This document shows, piece by piece, positions 1 to 6,277 of a stretch of DNA of 11,837 nucleotides. Origin of the DNA: Treponema sp. (GTDB lineage Bacteria; Spirochaetota; Spirochaetia; Treponematales; Treponemataceae); the NCBI GenBank assembly GCA_016293005.1, contig JAEDFA010000054.1, positions 1 to 11,837 on the forward strand. Reading direction: 5' to 3'. Every line of letters starts with the position of its first letter. The stretch's first letter is position 1. The notes beneath the pieces are model-generated. The model saw nothing but the letters and a program-made list of their open reading frames with translations. It made no database searches and was not told the DNA's origin. A program made the translations under genes and the position numbers.

Positions 1-143
1 ACAAAATATTTGCATTTAAGTTCTTTTGAAATTGCAGAAAAAATATCTTTTGCATTATCTGAAAAAGTTATCATGTATAATGCTGCCGGTGAGTGATTTG
101 CGCCAACAGCCTGACTTGGTGTAACTCCTTTTGGTGTTGATTT
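1..143 (-). other. Left-edge open reading fragment, possible partial gene or repeat remnant
   Basis: On the minus strand the frame is open from just after a TAA at 146-144 to the left edge. It reads protein-like text that includes GVTPSQAVGANHSPAALYM and then ITFSDNAKDIFSAISKEL. The only start codon in this frame is ATG at 74-72, and it has no Shine-Dalgarno sequence. The frame looks coding well upstream of that ATG, which suggests a 5'-truncated gene or a piece of a repeated element rather than an intact gene start. The plus strand is also open from 1 to a TGA at 94-96, reading a tail that ends EKVIMYNAAGE, so a gene entering from the left on the plus strand is an alternative. I do not recognise either product. 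Without the sequence to the left the choice is uncertain; I favour the minus strand because its codon choices (CTT, TCA, GCA, AAA) match the neighbouring genes. Confidence 0.3.
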
Positions 144-204
144 TTACGCGCTTGGATATCGGATTCAAAAAAACGAAAAGCACAAAATAAAACTCAGGAA
201 AATC

Positions 205-240
205 TTGTTATTGAATTTTCTTTTTTATATAATTACGCTA
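205..240 (+). promoter_or_regulatory. trmJ promoter, apparently giving a leaderless mRNA
   Basis: A -35 box TTGTTA lies at 205-210 and a perfect -10 box TATAAT at 228-233, with a 17-base spacer. This is close to the sigma-70 consensus. Transcription would start about seven bases after the -10 box, near 240, which is the A of the trmJ ATG. No purine-rich Shine-Dalgarno sequence is present between the -10 box and the ATG. Confidence 0.65.
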
Positions 241-983
241 TGAATCTTGAAAATATTTGTGTAATCCTTGATCATCCTGATGAACCACGCAATATTGGTT
301 CTGCTTGCCGTGCGATGGCTAATAACGACATAAAAAAACTTAGAATAGTCGGAAAAAAATCAGATTACGATGCTGAAAAAATTTCTGTTCTTGCAATTCA
401 TGCGTTTTATATTTATGAAAATGCAGAATTTTTTAATTCCATAACAGAAGCAGCTGAAGACTGCGTTTTATCGTTTGGAACTACAAGGCGTCGTGGAAAA
501 TATCGCAAAGGAAAACTTTTTCTCCCGGAAGAATTTGCTTCGCTTGCAGATGAAATTTCAGGTTCAAAAGAAAATCCTGGAGGAAAAGTCGCTTTGGTTT
601 TTGGCAATGAAAGAACGGGGCTTACAGACAGTGAACTTTCAGAATGTACAGATGCCGTTACAATTCCATCAAGCATTGAATTCGGTTCTTTAAATCTTTC
701 TCACGCCGTTCAGATTATGTGCTACCATCTTTTCAGGAAAAATAATTCATTTTTAAAAGGTTATACGCCTGTTTCATTAAAACGGCTTGATGAAACTGTT
801 TCTGTCATTTCAGAAAATCTTAAAAAAATCGGATTTTTTAAAGTTGCCGGTCAGAACGATATGGAAAAATTCTGGAAAAGCATTCTTTCCCGTGCAGCGC
901 TTTCTGAAGGTGAAGTTCAGTATATCGAGAAAGTTTTCACAAAGGCAGCAGGTCTTTCTTCAAAAAAAATTAATTTGAAATAA
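240..983 (+). CDS. trmJ: tRNA (cytidine/uridine-2'-O)-methyltransferase TrmJ-like, SpoU/TrmH superfamily
   Basis: The 247-residue product matches the length of bacterial TrmJ, which uses S-adenosylmethionine to 2'-O-methylate nucleotide 32 of the tRNA anticodon loop. All three SPOUT (trefoil-knot) signatures are visible. Motif 1 is HPDEPRNIGSACRAM (residues 12-26, with the conserved Asn18 and Arg24). Motif 2 is VALVFGNERTGLT (117-129). Motif 3 is IPSSIEFGSLNLSHAVQIM (142-160), which forms the knot and binds the cofactor. The helical C-terminal extension after residue 170 is typical of TrmJ. The ATG at 240 is chosen because motif 1 begins within a dozen residues and the next in-frame ATG falls inside it. 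There is no ribosome-binding site, and the promoter places the transcript start at or next to this ATG. It converges with the TagA-like gene, with 19 bases between stop codons. Another SpoU-family tRNA/rRNA 2'-O-methyltransferase remains possible. Confidence 0.85.
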   Translation: MNLENICVILDHPDEPRNIGSACRAMANNDIKKLRIVGKKSDYDAEKISVLAIHAFYIYENAEFFNSITEAAEDCVLSFGTTRRRGKYRKGKLFLPEEFASLADEISGSKENPGGKVALVFGNERTGLTDSELSECTDAVTIPSSIEFGSLNLSHAVQIMCYHLFRKNNSFLKGYTPVSLKRLDETVSVISENLKKIGFFKVAGQNDMEKFWKSILSRAALSEGEVQYIEKVFTKAAGLSSKKINLK

Positions 984-1002
984 AAAAATAAAATTCTTAA
1001 AA

Positions 1003-1746
1003 TTATTTGTTTTTCTTAAAAAGTCTGTACCACAAAAGAAGAAGTTTGTATTTGATGAACGGAAAAATCAGAAAAACTTTGAGCGGATTTCTTACGACTT
1101 CGTGGTAGATTTCGTGTCCTTTTTCAAAAACTTTTTCATCCGTTCGTTTTATTCTTTTTGAAAAAATTCCGATTACATCTTTATAATAGATGAAAATGCT
1201 TGAAGAGAACTGGTTGCGTCTTCTGTACGCCCAAAGTTCTTTTTCAGCAAAACCTTCGCTTATAAGTGCAAGCGATGGAGATGATTTGTAAAGGGATTCT
1301 ATGATTCGTCCTTCCCACGATTTCTGGTAGTAGCCTACGCAGCGACCGATTATTCTTAAATTTGGGAAAGTGTCGTGTACATTTCGTTCTGCAATTGTAA
1401 GGTTTTCCTGCCTTCCGCCTAAAAGGTAGAGCGTTTTAAAATGAGAATCGAGCGTTGTAAGAATTTGAATGATTGTCGTAAACTGATTGTATCGAACTGG
1501 AATCTGTTTTTTGAGGAATTTTGCGCCTTTTAAAATGCTTTTTGACACTGGAAGAATTAAGTCTGCATTTTTGATGCATTCGGAAAAATCGTTTTTATGC
1601 CTTGCTTTTAAAAGCCCCCAGATGTTTAAAAAAATTATCTGTTTTGTTCCAGGTTTTTCAAGAATTTTTAATATTTCGCTTTCCAGTTCTTCGCGCGGGC
1701 AAATGTCTACTGGAACGCCTAAAATTTCTATTCTGTGCACTGCCAT
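1003..1746 (-). CDS. Divergent WecG/TagA/CpsF-family glycosyltransferase-like protein, active-site motifs altered
   Basis: The 247-residue protein has the WecG/TagA/CpsF layout: an N-terminal EILGVPVD strand, the NADLILP segment (60-66), a Rossmann-like LYLLGG turn (106-111), and an IKRTDEKVFEKGHEIYHEVVRNP stretch (199-221) that parallels the family's KRAP...GLEW..RL..EP region. The family transfers N-acetylmannosamine or its uronic acid from UDP to lipid-linked sugars at the inner membrane. The usual PDG triplet is PVS here (66-68), so the acidic residue considered catalytic is replaced by Val67. The T-x-N motif reads F-L-N (39-41), and the R-x-x-G-x-D motif is RYNQFT. The protein may therefore be inactive, or may use another substrate or mechanism. 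The basic, hydrophobic C-terminus could touch the membrane. I choose ATG at 1746 because GGAG lies eight bases upstream and family homology begins there. The gene overlaps rsmE by 19 bases, implying co-transcription and perhaps translational coupling. Confidence 0.7.
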   Translation of the reverse strand: MAVHRIEILGVPVDICPREELESEILKILEKPGTKQIIFLNIWGLLKARHKNDFSECIKNADLILPVSKSILKGAKFLKKQIPVRYNQFTTIIQILTTLDSHFKTLYLLGGRQENLTIAERNVHDTFPNLRIIGRCVGYYQKSWEGRIIESLYKSSPSLALISEGFAEKELWAYRRRNQFSSSIFIYYKDVIGIFSKRIKRTDEKVFEKGHEIYHEVVRNPLKVFLIFPFIKYKLLLLWYRLFKKNK

Positions 1747-2543
1747 TTTGATTTCTCCAATATTACAGACTGAACTGCCGCAATTCCATAAAGGCTTGCA
1801 GTTTCGCACCTTAAAATATTTATGTCGAAATGAACGGGAATGAAATTTGATTTTTTTAGAATTTCAAATTCGTTCGGGCTGATTCCGCCTTCGCATCCGA
1901 CGAGAACTGCGGCTTTTTTAGTATCGGCGGATTTGAAAATTTCATGAAGCGATTTAGAATCTTTATTCTGTTCCCATAAAAGAACGCCCGGGGAATTTTG
2001 TTCTTTCCACATATTTGCAGCATCTTCAACTGAAACCGGCTCTAAGATTTTTGTTTCTACCGGGGAACCGCTTTGCTGACGGGATTCTTTTACAATTTTT
2101 AAAAGTCGTTCTTTTTTTGCGTTTTTTATTGCTTCAACGCTGCTTTTTTGGGAATATTCTGAAATCACCGGAATGATAAATTTTATTCCACATTCAACTG
2201 CCTGCCTGATTATTAACTCCATTTTTGAAGGTTTTGAAATGAATGTAAAAAGCCAGAATTCTGTCGTTGAAAGTGCATTTTGTTCAAGCGCTGATGCTTG
2301 AGTTCCGCGTGTCAAAGAGTTTTCTTCTGAAATTTTTGAAGCGCATTCCTGAAGAATCAGCGTTTTTTTATTTTCCTGAATTTTGCAGACGGTGAATCCT
2401 TTTAAAGAAGAGTCAGGAAGGCGGATATTTATCATGTCACCCGTTTTTACGCGCAGAACCTGTTTTAAATAACGGAAATCTTTTTCTTCAAGTTTTAGTA
2501 TTCCGTTTTTGTCTGGAAAAACTTCTGAAATAAACTGACGCAT
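1728..2543 (-). CDS. rsmE: 16S rRNA (uracil(1498)-N3)-methyltransferase RsmE
   Basis: This 271-residue SPOUT-family enzyme would methylate N3 of U1498 in 16S rRNA, at the decoding centre, using S-adenosylmethionine. The N-terminal PUA-like RNA-binding domain spans about residues 1-70 (FRYLKQVLRVKTGDMINI). The methyltransferase domain follows: KMELIIRQAVECGIKFIIP (107-125), VGCEGGISPNEFEIL (215-229; the family usually has GPEGG, here Cys at the second place) and NILRCETASLYGIAAVQ (242-258), the knot and cofactor loop. Residues about 70-95 form a polar linker longer than in many homologues. The length is slightly above the usual 240-250 residues. Four bases separate the protease-gene stop from its ATG, and no strong Shine-Dalgarno sequence is seen, so translation probably depends on coupling. 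Its 3' end contains the start of the TagA-like gene. Confidence 0.93.
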   Translation of the reverse strand: MRQFISEVFPDKNGILKLEEKDFRYLKQVLRVKTGDMINIRLPDSSLKGFTVCKIQENKKTLILQECASKISEENSLTRGTQASALEQNALSTTEFWLFTFISKPSKMELIIRQAVECGIKFIIPVISEYSQKSSVEAIKNAKKERLLKIVKESRQQSGSPVETKILEPVSVEDAANMWKEQNSPGVLLWEQNKDSKSLHEIFKSADTKKAAVLVGCEGGISPNEFEILKKSNFIPVHFDINILRCETASLYGIAAVQSVILEKSKWQCTE

Positions 2544-2547
2544 AGAA

Positions 2548-4017
2548 TTAATCTGCTTGGTTTTCTGAAAGTTTCATTGCCTCTGCTTCTTGTTGAAGTT
2601 CTTTTAATGTTTTTGTTGAACTTACAAGCATTTTAAAATCTTTCGTTTTTAAAATGTCTAGAGCGGCCGTAAGCTGAATGTCGTAATCCAAATCATAAAT
2701 ATGTCCTGTTTCAAATTTCCAGATTTGCATTCTGATTAAGCGCCTTAAAAGTCTTGAGTCGAGGTTGAATTCTTTTTTTAAGATTTCTGCATTTTCCCGA
2801 ATCTGTTCTTCTGTCATTTTTGGATTTTCTTCTATTAACTTGTCAATTTTGTTTGATTCGAGAAGGGCAGAATATGCTTTTTCTTCGGCTTCTGTAAGCG
2901 GCGGATATTTTATTTCTAAATCAGGCGGAATTCCGATTTTGTCGATGTTTGTATCGCTTGGTGTGTAGTATCGTGCGATTGTCATTTTGATTGCTTCGTC
3001 TTCGCCAAGAGGAATTACCTGCTGAACAGAACCTTTTCCGTAAGTTCTTTGACCTACAAGATATGCAAGGTGGTTGTCTTTTAGTGCTCCCGAAAGAATT
3101 TCTGAAGCAGATGCTGAACCTTGATTTATAAGAACGATAATCGGAATATTTTTAACTACGGTTTTTTCTTCAGATGCCGTGTAAACTGAGTCTGCTGTGA
3201 AAAGTCTGCTTTTTGTTGAAACAATCGGTCCGTTATCGATAAATTTGTCTGCAATTTCTTCTACGCTTGTGATAAGTCCGCCTGGATTGTCGCGTAAATC
3301 GATAATGAGGCTTTTGTAATTTTTTGATTTAAAATCGTCGAGCGCTTCCTGAACGCGTCCTGGTGTGTCCGGCGTAAACTGAATTATGCGAAGGTAGCCG
3401 ATTTCGTCTATCATTGCGTATTTTACTGTTGGAACTTCGATTAATTCTCTGATTAAAGTTACAGTGAATTTTAAATTTTTTCCTCGGAGGACAGTAACAT
3501 TTACAGGAGTTCCGACTTCACCGCGAAGTTTGTCTAAAATTTGCTGCATTGTCATTGGTTCAGTTGGTTCGCCATCGATTTCTGTTATGTAATCACCTGA
3601 AATAATTCCTGCTTTTGCTCCCGGAGAGTCTTCGATTGGAGAGGCAACTTCAAGGTATGCAGGTTTGTTCGGTTTTGATTCTATCGGTTTTGAAATTGTA
3701 AGTCCGACGCCCCCGAAATTTCCTGTAGTCGTGTCGCTTAAATCGCGGATTGTGTCGTGGTCAAGGTAAGAAGTGTAAGGGTCGTTGAAAGAATTCATTA
3801 AACCTTTGATTGCGCCTTCGTATAAAGTTTTTGCGTCAGTTTCGTCTACATAATTTTCATGTACGAATTCGAAAAGCCGGTTTAATTTTCTTAAGTATTG
3901 AAAATTTGATATTTTTTGATCTTGATTTTGGGCAAAGCACTGGGAAGTGGTAAAGCCTGCTGAAAAGATGATGATTGTTCCTAAAATAGTCCGAAAAATT
4001 TTTCTGTTGAATCGCAT
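2548..4017 (-). CDS. ctpA: C-terminal processing peptidase, S41 family (periplasmic Ctp protease)
   Basis: This 489-residue secreted serine protease cleaves near the C-terminus of periplasmic or envelope proteins. Residues 1-29 form a Sec signal peptide: basic MRFNRK, a hydrophobic core (IFRTILGTIIIFSAGF), then a likely cut after CFA. A PDZ domain runs from about residue 100 to 185 (FGGVGLTISK, then SPGAKAGIISGDYITEIDG), and the S41 domain from about 195 to 370. The Ser-Lys catalytic pair is visible. By alignment with Bacillus CtpB the nucleophile is Ser303 in NQGSASASEI, the general base Lys328 in TYGKGSVQ, and the supporting Gln is Gln332. LRDNPGGL (241-248) is another family hallmark. The C-terminal ~110 residues are charged and helical, resembling the tail of long Ctp proteins. 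It is the first gene of a minus-strand cluster with rsmE and the TagA-like gene. Only a weak ribosome-binding site (TTGGAAT) precedes the ATG. The native substrate cannot be read from sequence. Confidence 0.93.
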   Translation of the reverse strand: MRFNRKIFRTILGTIIIFSAGFTTSQCFAQNQDQKISNFQYLRKLNRLFEFVHENYVDETDAKTLYEGAIKGLMNSFNDPYTSYLDHDTIRDLSDTTTGNFGGVGLTISKPIESKPNKPAYLEVASPIEDSPGAKAGIISGDYITEIDGEPTEPMTMQQILDKLRGEVGTPVNVTVLRGKNLKFTVTLIRELIEVPTVKYAMIDEIGYLRIIQFTPDTPGRVQEALDDFKSKNYKSLIIDLRDNPGGLITSVEEIADKFIDNGPIVSTKSRLFTADSVYTASEEKTVVKNIPIIVLINQGSASASEILSGALKDNHLAYLVGQRTYGKGSVQQVIPLGEDEAIKMTIARYYTPSDTNIDKIGIPPDLEIKYPPLTEAEEKAYSALLESNKIDKLIEENPKMTEEQIRENAEILKKEFNLDSRLLRRLIRMQIWKFETGHIYDLDYDIQLTAALDILKTKDFKMLVSSTKTLKELQQEAEAMKLSENQAD

Positions 4018-4045
4018 AATTCATTTTATTCCAATAGAATAAAAA

Positions 4046-4074
4046 TTGCAATTATATTGTAAAAGTGTTATGAT
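4046..4074 (+). promoter_or_regulatory. lgt promoter, extended -10 type
   Basis: TTGCAA at 4046-4051 and TATGAT at 4069-4074 are separated by 17 bases, and an extended TGT precedes the -10 box (4066-4068). Predicted transcription starts near 4081, leaving a leader of about 37 bases. The element overlaps the minus-strand TATAAT serving the protease gene, so the two polymerases probably compete for the same DNA. Confidence 0.55.
4051..4056 (-). promoter_or_regulatory. Candidate -10 element for the ctp-rsmE-tagA-like cluster
   Basis: On the minus strand a perfect TATAAT lies at 4056-4051, about 34 bases before the protease ATG. It would give a leader of roughly 27 bases. The matching -35 position is poor (ATTTAA-like), so the promoter may be weak or activator-dependent. 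It lies inside the opposing lgt promoter. Confidence 0.4.
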
Positions 4075-4117
4075 TAAATATTGATTTTTTTTATAAATTT
4101 TGAGTTGGGTAGGAACA

Positions 4118-5131
4118 ATGCCGCTTTATATTAATTATCCTTCTTTTATTCATCCTGAAGTTTTTCCAGGGGTTCCGTTTCTGAGTTTAATCAGATGGTA
4201 CGGTCTGATGTATATTTTTGCTTTTTTAACGGCGTGGCTTGTTTTAAAAAGATTGTTAAAAGAAAATTTTTTTAATTCAAAATCCTTAAAATCAGAAAAA
4301 ATTACCGAAGACGATGTTTTAAGTTTTCTTTTTACCGGAATTGTTTTTCTTTTAATCGGCGCAAGGCTCGGTTCTGCATTGATTTACGAATCTTCAGGAA
4401 TTTTCCGTCAGAAACCGTGGCTTATTTTCTGGCCGTTTGACGAATCAGGAAAATTTACGGGGCTTGCCGGAATGAGTTATCACGGCGGTTTTATCGGTGG
4501 TTTAATCGGAATGATTGTCTGGTGCTGCATAAAAAAGAAAAGAATTTTTCAGTGGATTGACGCGATGGTTATCGCAATTCCATGTGGTTATACTTTTGGG
4601 CGGCTCGGAAACTTTTTAAACGGTGAACTTTACGGTCGTATTACAAAAATGCCGTGGGGAATGGTTTTTCCTTATGCAGAAAAATTTCCCGCGAATGAAA
4701 AATGGGTTCAGGATTTTTGTTCAGATATTTCAATGAATATCGAAGGTCTGACTTTTGTAAATCTTCCCCGTCATCCAAGTCAGCTTTATGAAGCATTTTT
4801 TGAAGGGATTGTTCTTTTTCTTGTGCTGTGGTTTTTAAGAAAACATAAAAAATGGGACGGACTTCTTTCAAGCATTTATATGGGCGGTTACGGTTTAGTT
4901 CGCTTTTTTATAGAATATTTCAGGCAGCCAGATGTAGAATTGGGTTTCAGAAACAGTTCAGATTCTCAAATTTATCTAAATAATTCAATTTTCAATCTTT
5001 CAACCGGGCAGATTCTTTGCCTTCTCATGATAATAGGTTCTGCCGGGCTTGCAGTTGGAACTTTCTTCTATTATAAAAGAAAAGATTTAGCTTTAGATGC
5101 AAAATCTGTTCCGAATCGCAAAAAATCTTAA
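4118..5131 (+). CDS. lgt: Prolipoprotein diacylglyceryl transferase Lgt
   Basis: Lgt is an inner-membrane enzyme that moves a diacylglyceryl group from phosphatidylglycerol to the lipobox cysteine of prolipoproteins, the first step of lipoprotein maturation. The 337-residue protein has about seven hydrophobic segments and the family motifs. RWYGLMYI is at residues 26-33 and MSYHGGFIGG at 119-128 (His122 corresponds to the essential E. coli His103). The Lgt signature GRLGNFLNGELYGR is at 161-174, with Arg162 and Asn165. HPSQLYEAFFEG is at 219-230, and GLVRFFIEYFRQPD at 259-272 supplies Arg262 and Glu266, matching E. coli Arg239 and Glu243. The start is ATG 4118 because TAGGA lies seven bases upstream. 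An in-frame TTG at 4100 would add six residues but lacks a good ribosome-binding site. It is about 50 residues longer than E. coli Lgt, partly from the charged loop at 46-66. It diverges from the protease gene and ends in a hairpin shared with the convergent Xre gene. Confidence 0.96.
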   Translation: MPLYINYPSFIHPEVFPGVPFLSLIRWYGLMYIFAFLTAWLVLKRLLKENFFNSKSLKSEKITEDDVLSFLFTGIVFLLIGARLGSALIYESSGIFRQKPWLIFWPFDESGKFTGLAGMSYHGGFIGGLIGMIVWCCIKKKRIFQWIDAMVIAIPCGYTFGRLGNFLNGELYGRITKMPWGMVFPYAEKFPANEKWVQDFCSDISMNIEGLTFVNLPRHPSQLYEAFFEGIVLFLVLWFLRKHKKWDGLLSSIYMGGYGLVRFFIEYFRQPDVELGFRNSSDSQIYLNNSIFNLSTGQILCLLMIIGSAGLAVGTFFYYKRKDLALDAKSVPNRKKS

Positions 5132-5142
5132 AAATAAAATGG

Positions 5143-5200
5143 GCTGTCCAAGGTAAAGTCAATATTTAATACATTTGGACAGCTTCGTTTGTTTTATTTT
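5143..5200 (+). terminator. Hairpin terminator between convergent lgt and xre genes, possibly bidirectional
   Basis: GCTGTCCAA (5143-5151) pairs perfectly with TTGGACAGC (5175-5183), giving a nine-base-pair stem with a 23-base A/T-rich loop. T-rich sequence follows on the plus strand (5184-5200). An A-rich stretch before the stem (5130-5140) becomes a T-tract on the minus strand. It sits eleven bases beyond the lgt stop and ten beyond the xre stop. The long loop makes it weaker than a typical tetraloop terminator. Confidence 0.6.
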
Positions 5201-5400
5201 TCAAATTTTAAAATATCGCCCGGGGTGCAGTCTAGAATTTCACATATTTTTTCAAGTGTTGAAAACCTTATTGCATTGACTTTGTTGTTTTTGATTTTTG
5301 AAAGGTTGACATTTGTAATTCCGACTTTTTCTGCAAGGACATTCAGCGAAATCTTTTTTTCGACCATAAGTCTGTCTAAATAAAGTACGATTTTTCCCAT
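5194..5400 (-). CDS. Small Xre/Cro-family helix-turn-helix regulator (YozG-like)
   Basis: The 68-residue protein is almost entirely a Cro/C1-type helix-turn-helix domain: LDRLMVEKKISLNVLAEKVG carries helices 1 and 2, ITNVNLSKIKNNK the turn and recognition helix, and FSTLEKICEILDCTPGDIL the closing helices. The LDCTPGDIL ending is typical of the short YozG-like regulators found beside DUF2975 membrane proteins. It probably binds DNA as a dimer. Its ATG (5400-5398) shares one base with the TGA of the upstream membrane-protein gene (TGATG), and AGAAGG lies about ten bases before the start, pointing to coupled translation. By analogy with similar pairs it may repress its own operon, using the palindromes in the leader as operators; that is inference. 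No ligand-binding or enzymatic domain is present. Confidence 0.9.
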   Translation of the reverse strand: MGKIVLYLDRLMVEKKISLNVLAEKVGITNVNLSKIKNNKVNAIRFSTLEKICEILDCTPGDILKFEK

Positions 5401-5969
5401 CAGATTAAACCTTCTACTTCTTTTTCAAGATTTTCACCGTAAGTGAAAATTTGTGATAAAAATAAAACTGCAATTCCCATAACGATTCCGTAAATTTGAA
5501 CTGAAGTCTCGACTAAATCTGCTCCAATGACAAGTTTTGCAAGAAGGCTGATTATAAATTCCATTACAGGAATCCAGATTGAAAAAATTCCTATTTCCCG
5601 AACCATACGAATATTGTCTTTTTGAAATGGCGTTTTTCCTTTGCTGAATTTAGTTTTTCCTTCTGTAGTCTGAATTATAAGGTAGATATTTCTGAAAATC
5701 ATCGTAAAAGCAAGCATTGAAAATAATCCTGCAAACGAGAAGAAGCTTACGGCGGCGGGAATTAAATTTCCGTCTTTGTCTGCAATGTTGATTTCAAATC
5801 CATTCGTTGCGATTAGTCCGTTTTCTACAGAATTTAATAGAAAAGAACCGTATTTTTGTGGAATTGCGAATGAACAGATAATGCTTACAATCATCATTAT
5901 TGCACCGAATAGAAACAGAATTTCAAAGATTTTTGAAACTGTTTTTGCGATTTTTGAAATGTTTTTCAT
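5400..5969 (-). CDS. DUF2975 family membrane protein
   Basis: The 189-residue protein has four predicted membrane segments, at about residues 15-36, 74-99, 127-147 and 157-174. It carries the DUF2975 hallmark between segments 2 and 3 (GKTPFQKDNIRMVREIG, 111-127) and the family-type ending IFTYGENLEKEVEGL (174-188). DUF2975 proteins commonly sit next to a short Xre regulator, as here. Their biochemical function is not established, and I see no catalytic motif or signal peptidase site. An excellent GGAGGAAAT ribosome-binding site stands directly before the ATG at 5969. A strong promoter lies about 90 bases upstream, and the leader contains two palindromes. The stop overlaps the regulator's start by one base, so the two are one operon. 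The regulator may control this gene, or the membrane protein may modulate the regulator; the sequence does not say which. Confidence 0.88.
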   Translation of the reverse strand: MKNISKIAKTVSKIFEILFLFGAIMMIVSIICSFAIPQKYGSFLLNSVENGLIATNGFEINIADKDGNLIPAAVSFFSFAGLFSMLAFTMIFRNIYLIIQTTEGKTKFSKGKTPFQKDNIRMVREIGIFSIWIPVMEFIISLLAKLVIGADLVETSVQIYGIVMGIAVLFLSQIFTYGENLEKEVEGLI

Positions 5970-5992
5970 ATTTCCTCCAATTTAATAATAAG

Positions 5993-6013
5993 TTTGCAAT
6001 GCGCATTTGCAAA
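5993..6013. promoter_or_regulatory. Palindrome in the DUF2975-xre leader, possible operator
   Basis: A perfect ten-base core AATGCGCATT is flanked by TTTGC on the left and TGCAAA on the right, making a near-perfect 21-base dyad about 25 bases before the DUF2975 ATG. A second dyad, TGCTGCAGCA (6026-6035), flanked by GAGA/TCTC, lies nearer the predicted transcription start. Either could bind the Xre-type regulator as an operator, or fold in the mRNA leader. Confidence 0.4.
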
Positions 6014-6058
6014 GAAATGAGAATGTGCTGCAGCATCTCAATAAATATTTTTGATTGT

Positions 6059-6087
6059 ATAATAGTGAGAGGATTATCTTTTGTCAA
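6059..6087 (-). promoter_or_regulatory. Strong sigma-70-type promoter of the DUF2975-xre operon
   Basis: On the minus strand a perfect -35 box TTGACA (6087-6082) is followed after exactly 17 bases by TATTAT (6064-6059). Transcription should start near 6052, giving a leader of about 83 bases. Confidence 0.75.
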
Positions 6088-6155
6088 TAATTTTTTATCG
6101 TTTTTCGATAAATTTATTTTTTATGAAAAATATTTGAAAATAATTTTTTATTGCC

Positions 6156-6184
6156 TTGAATTCATTTGTTAAATTTATTAAAAT
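6156..6184 (+). promoter_or_regulatory. rpsL-rpsG promoter
   Basis: TTGAAT (6156-6161) and TAAAAT (6179-6184) are separated by 17 bases, with strongly A/T-rich sequence upstream that could act as an UP element. The predicted start is near 6191, leaving a leader of about 87 bases before rpsL. Confidence 0.55.
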
Positions 6185-6239
6185 GCTAAAACCTATATTA
6201 ACTGAAAATTCTCGCATTCGGTTTTTGTAGAAACAATAC

Positions 6240-6259
6240 TTCCGGAGTGCTGGCCGGAA
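6240..6259 (+). promoter_or_regulatory. Leader hairpin just upstream of the rpsL ribosome-binding site
   Basis: TTCCGG (6240-6245) pairs with CCGGAA (6254-6259) around an eight-base loop. The stem is G/C-rich in an otherwise A/T-rich leader and ends seven bases before AGGAG (6266-6270). Autoregulation of the str operon by S7 is known in enterobacteria but uses the rpsL-rpsG junction, so a regulatory role here is only inferred. Confidence 0.4.
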
Positions 6260-6277
6260 CATTATAGGAGATAGGCA

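Larger units (their letters stand above)
5970..6277. other. Intergenic region between divergent DUF2975-xre and rpsL-rpsG operons
   Basis: No gene is seen in these 308 bases. The region holds the leader and promoter of the DUF2975 operon (minus), a very A/T-rich centre with one short hairpin, and the promoter and leader of rpsL (plus). Short open frames here have no ribosome-binding sites and cross the promoters. Confidence 0.7.

Noticed and set aside
60..140. Possible integron attC-like site near the left edge
   Set aside because: I looked for paired GTTRRRY and RYYYAAC core sites and did not find a matching pair.
413..676. Minus-strand open frame inside trmJ
   Set aside because: It lies antisense to a gene with clear SPOUT motifs and has no ribosome-binding site or family resemblance; treated as a shadow.
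984..1010. A/T-only inverted repeat between the trmJ and TagA-like stop codons as a bidirectional terminator
   Set aside because: Only six A/T pairs (986-991 with 1003-1008) in a very A/T-rich stretch; too weak to call, although convergent genes need an end signal here.
4100..4117. Upstream TTG start for lgt
   Set aside because: The added six residues have no family support, and the ATG at 4118 has TAGGA at correct spacing.
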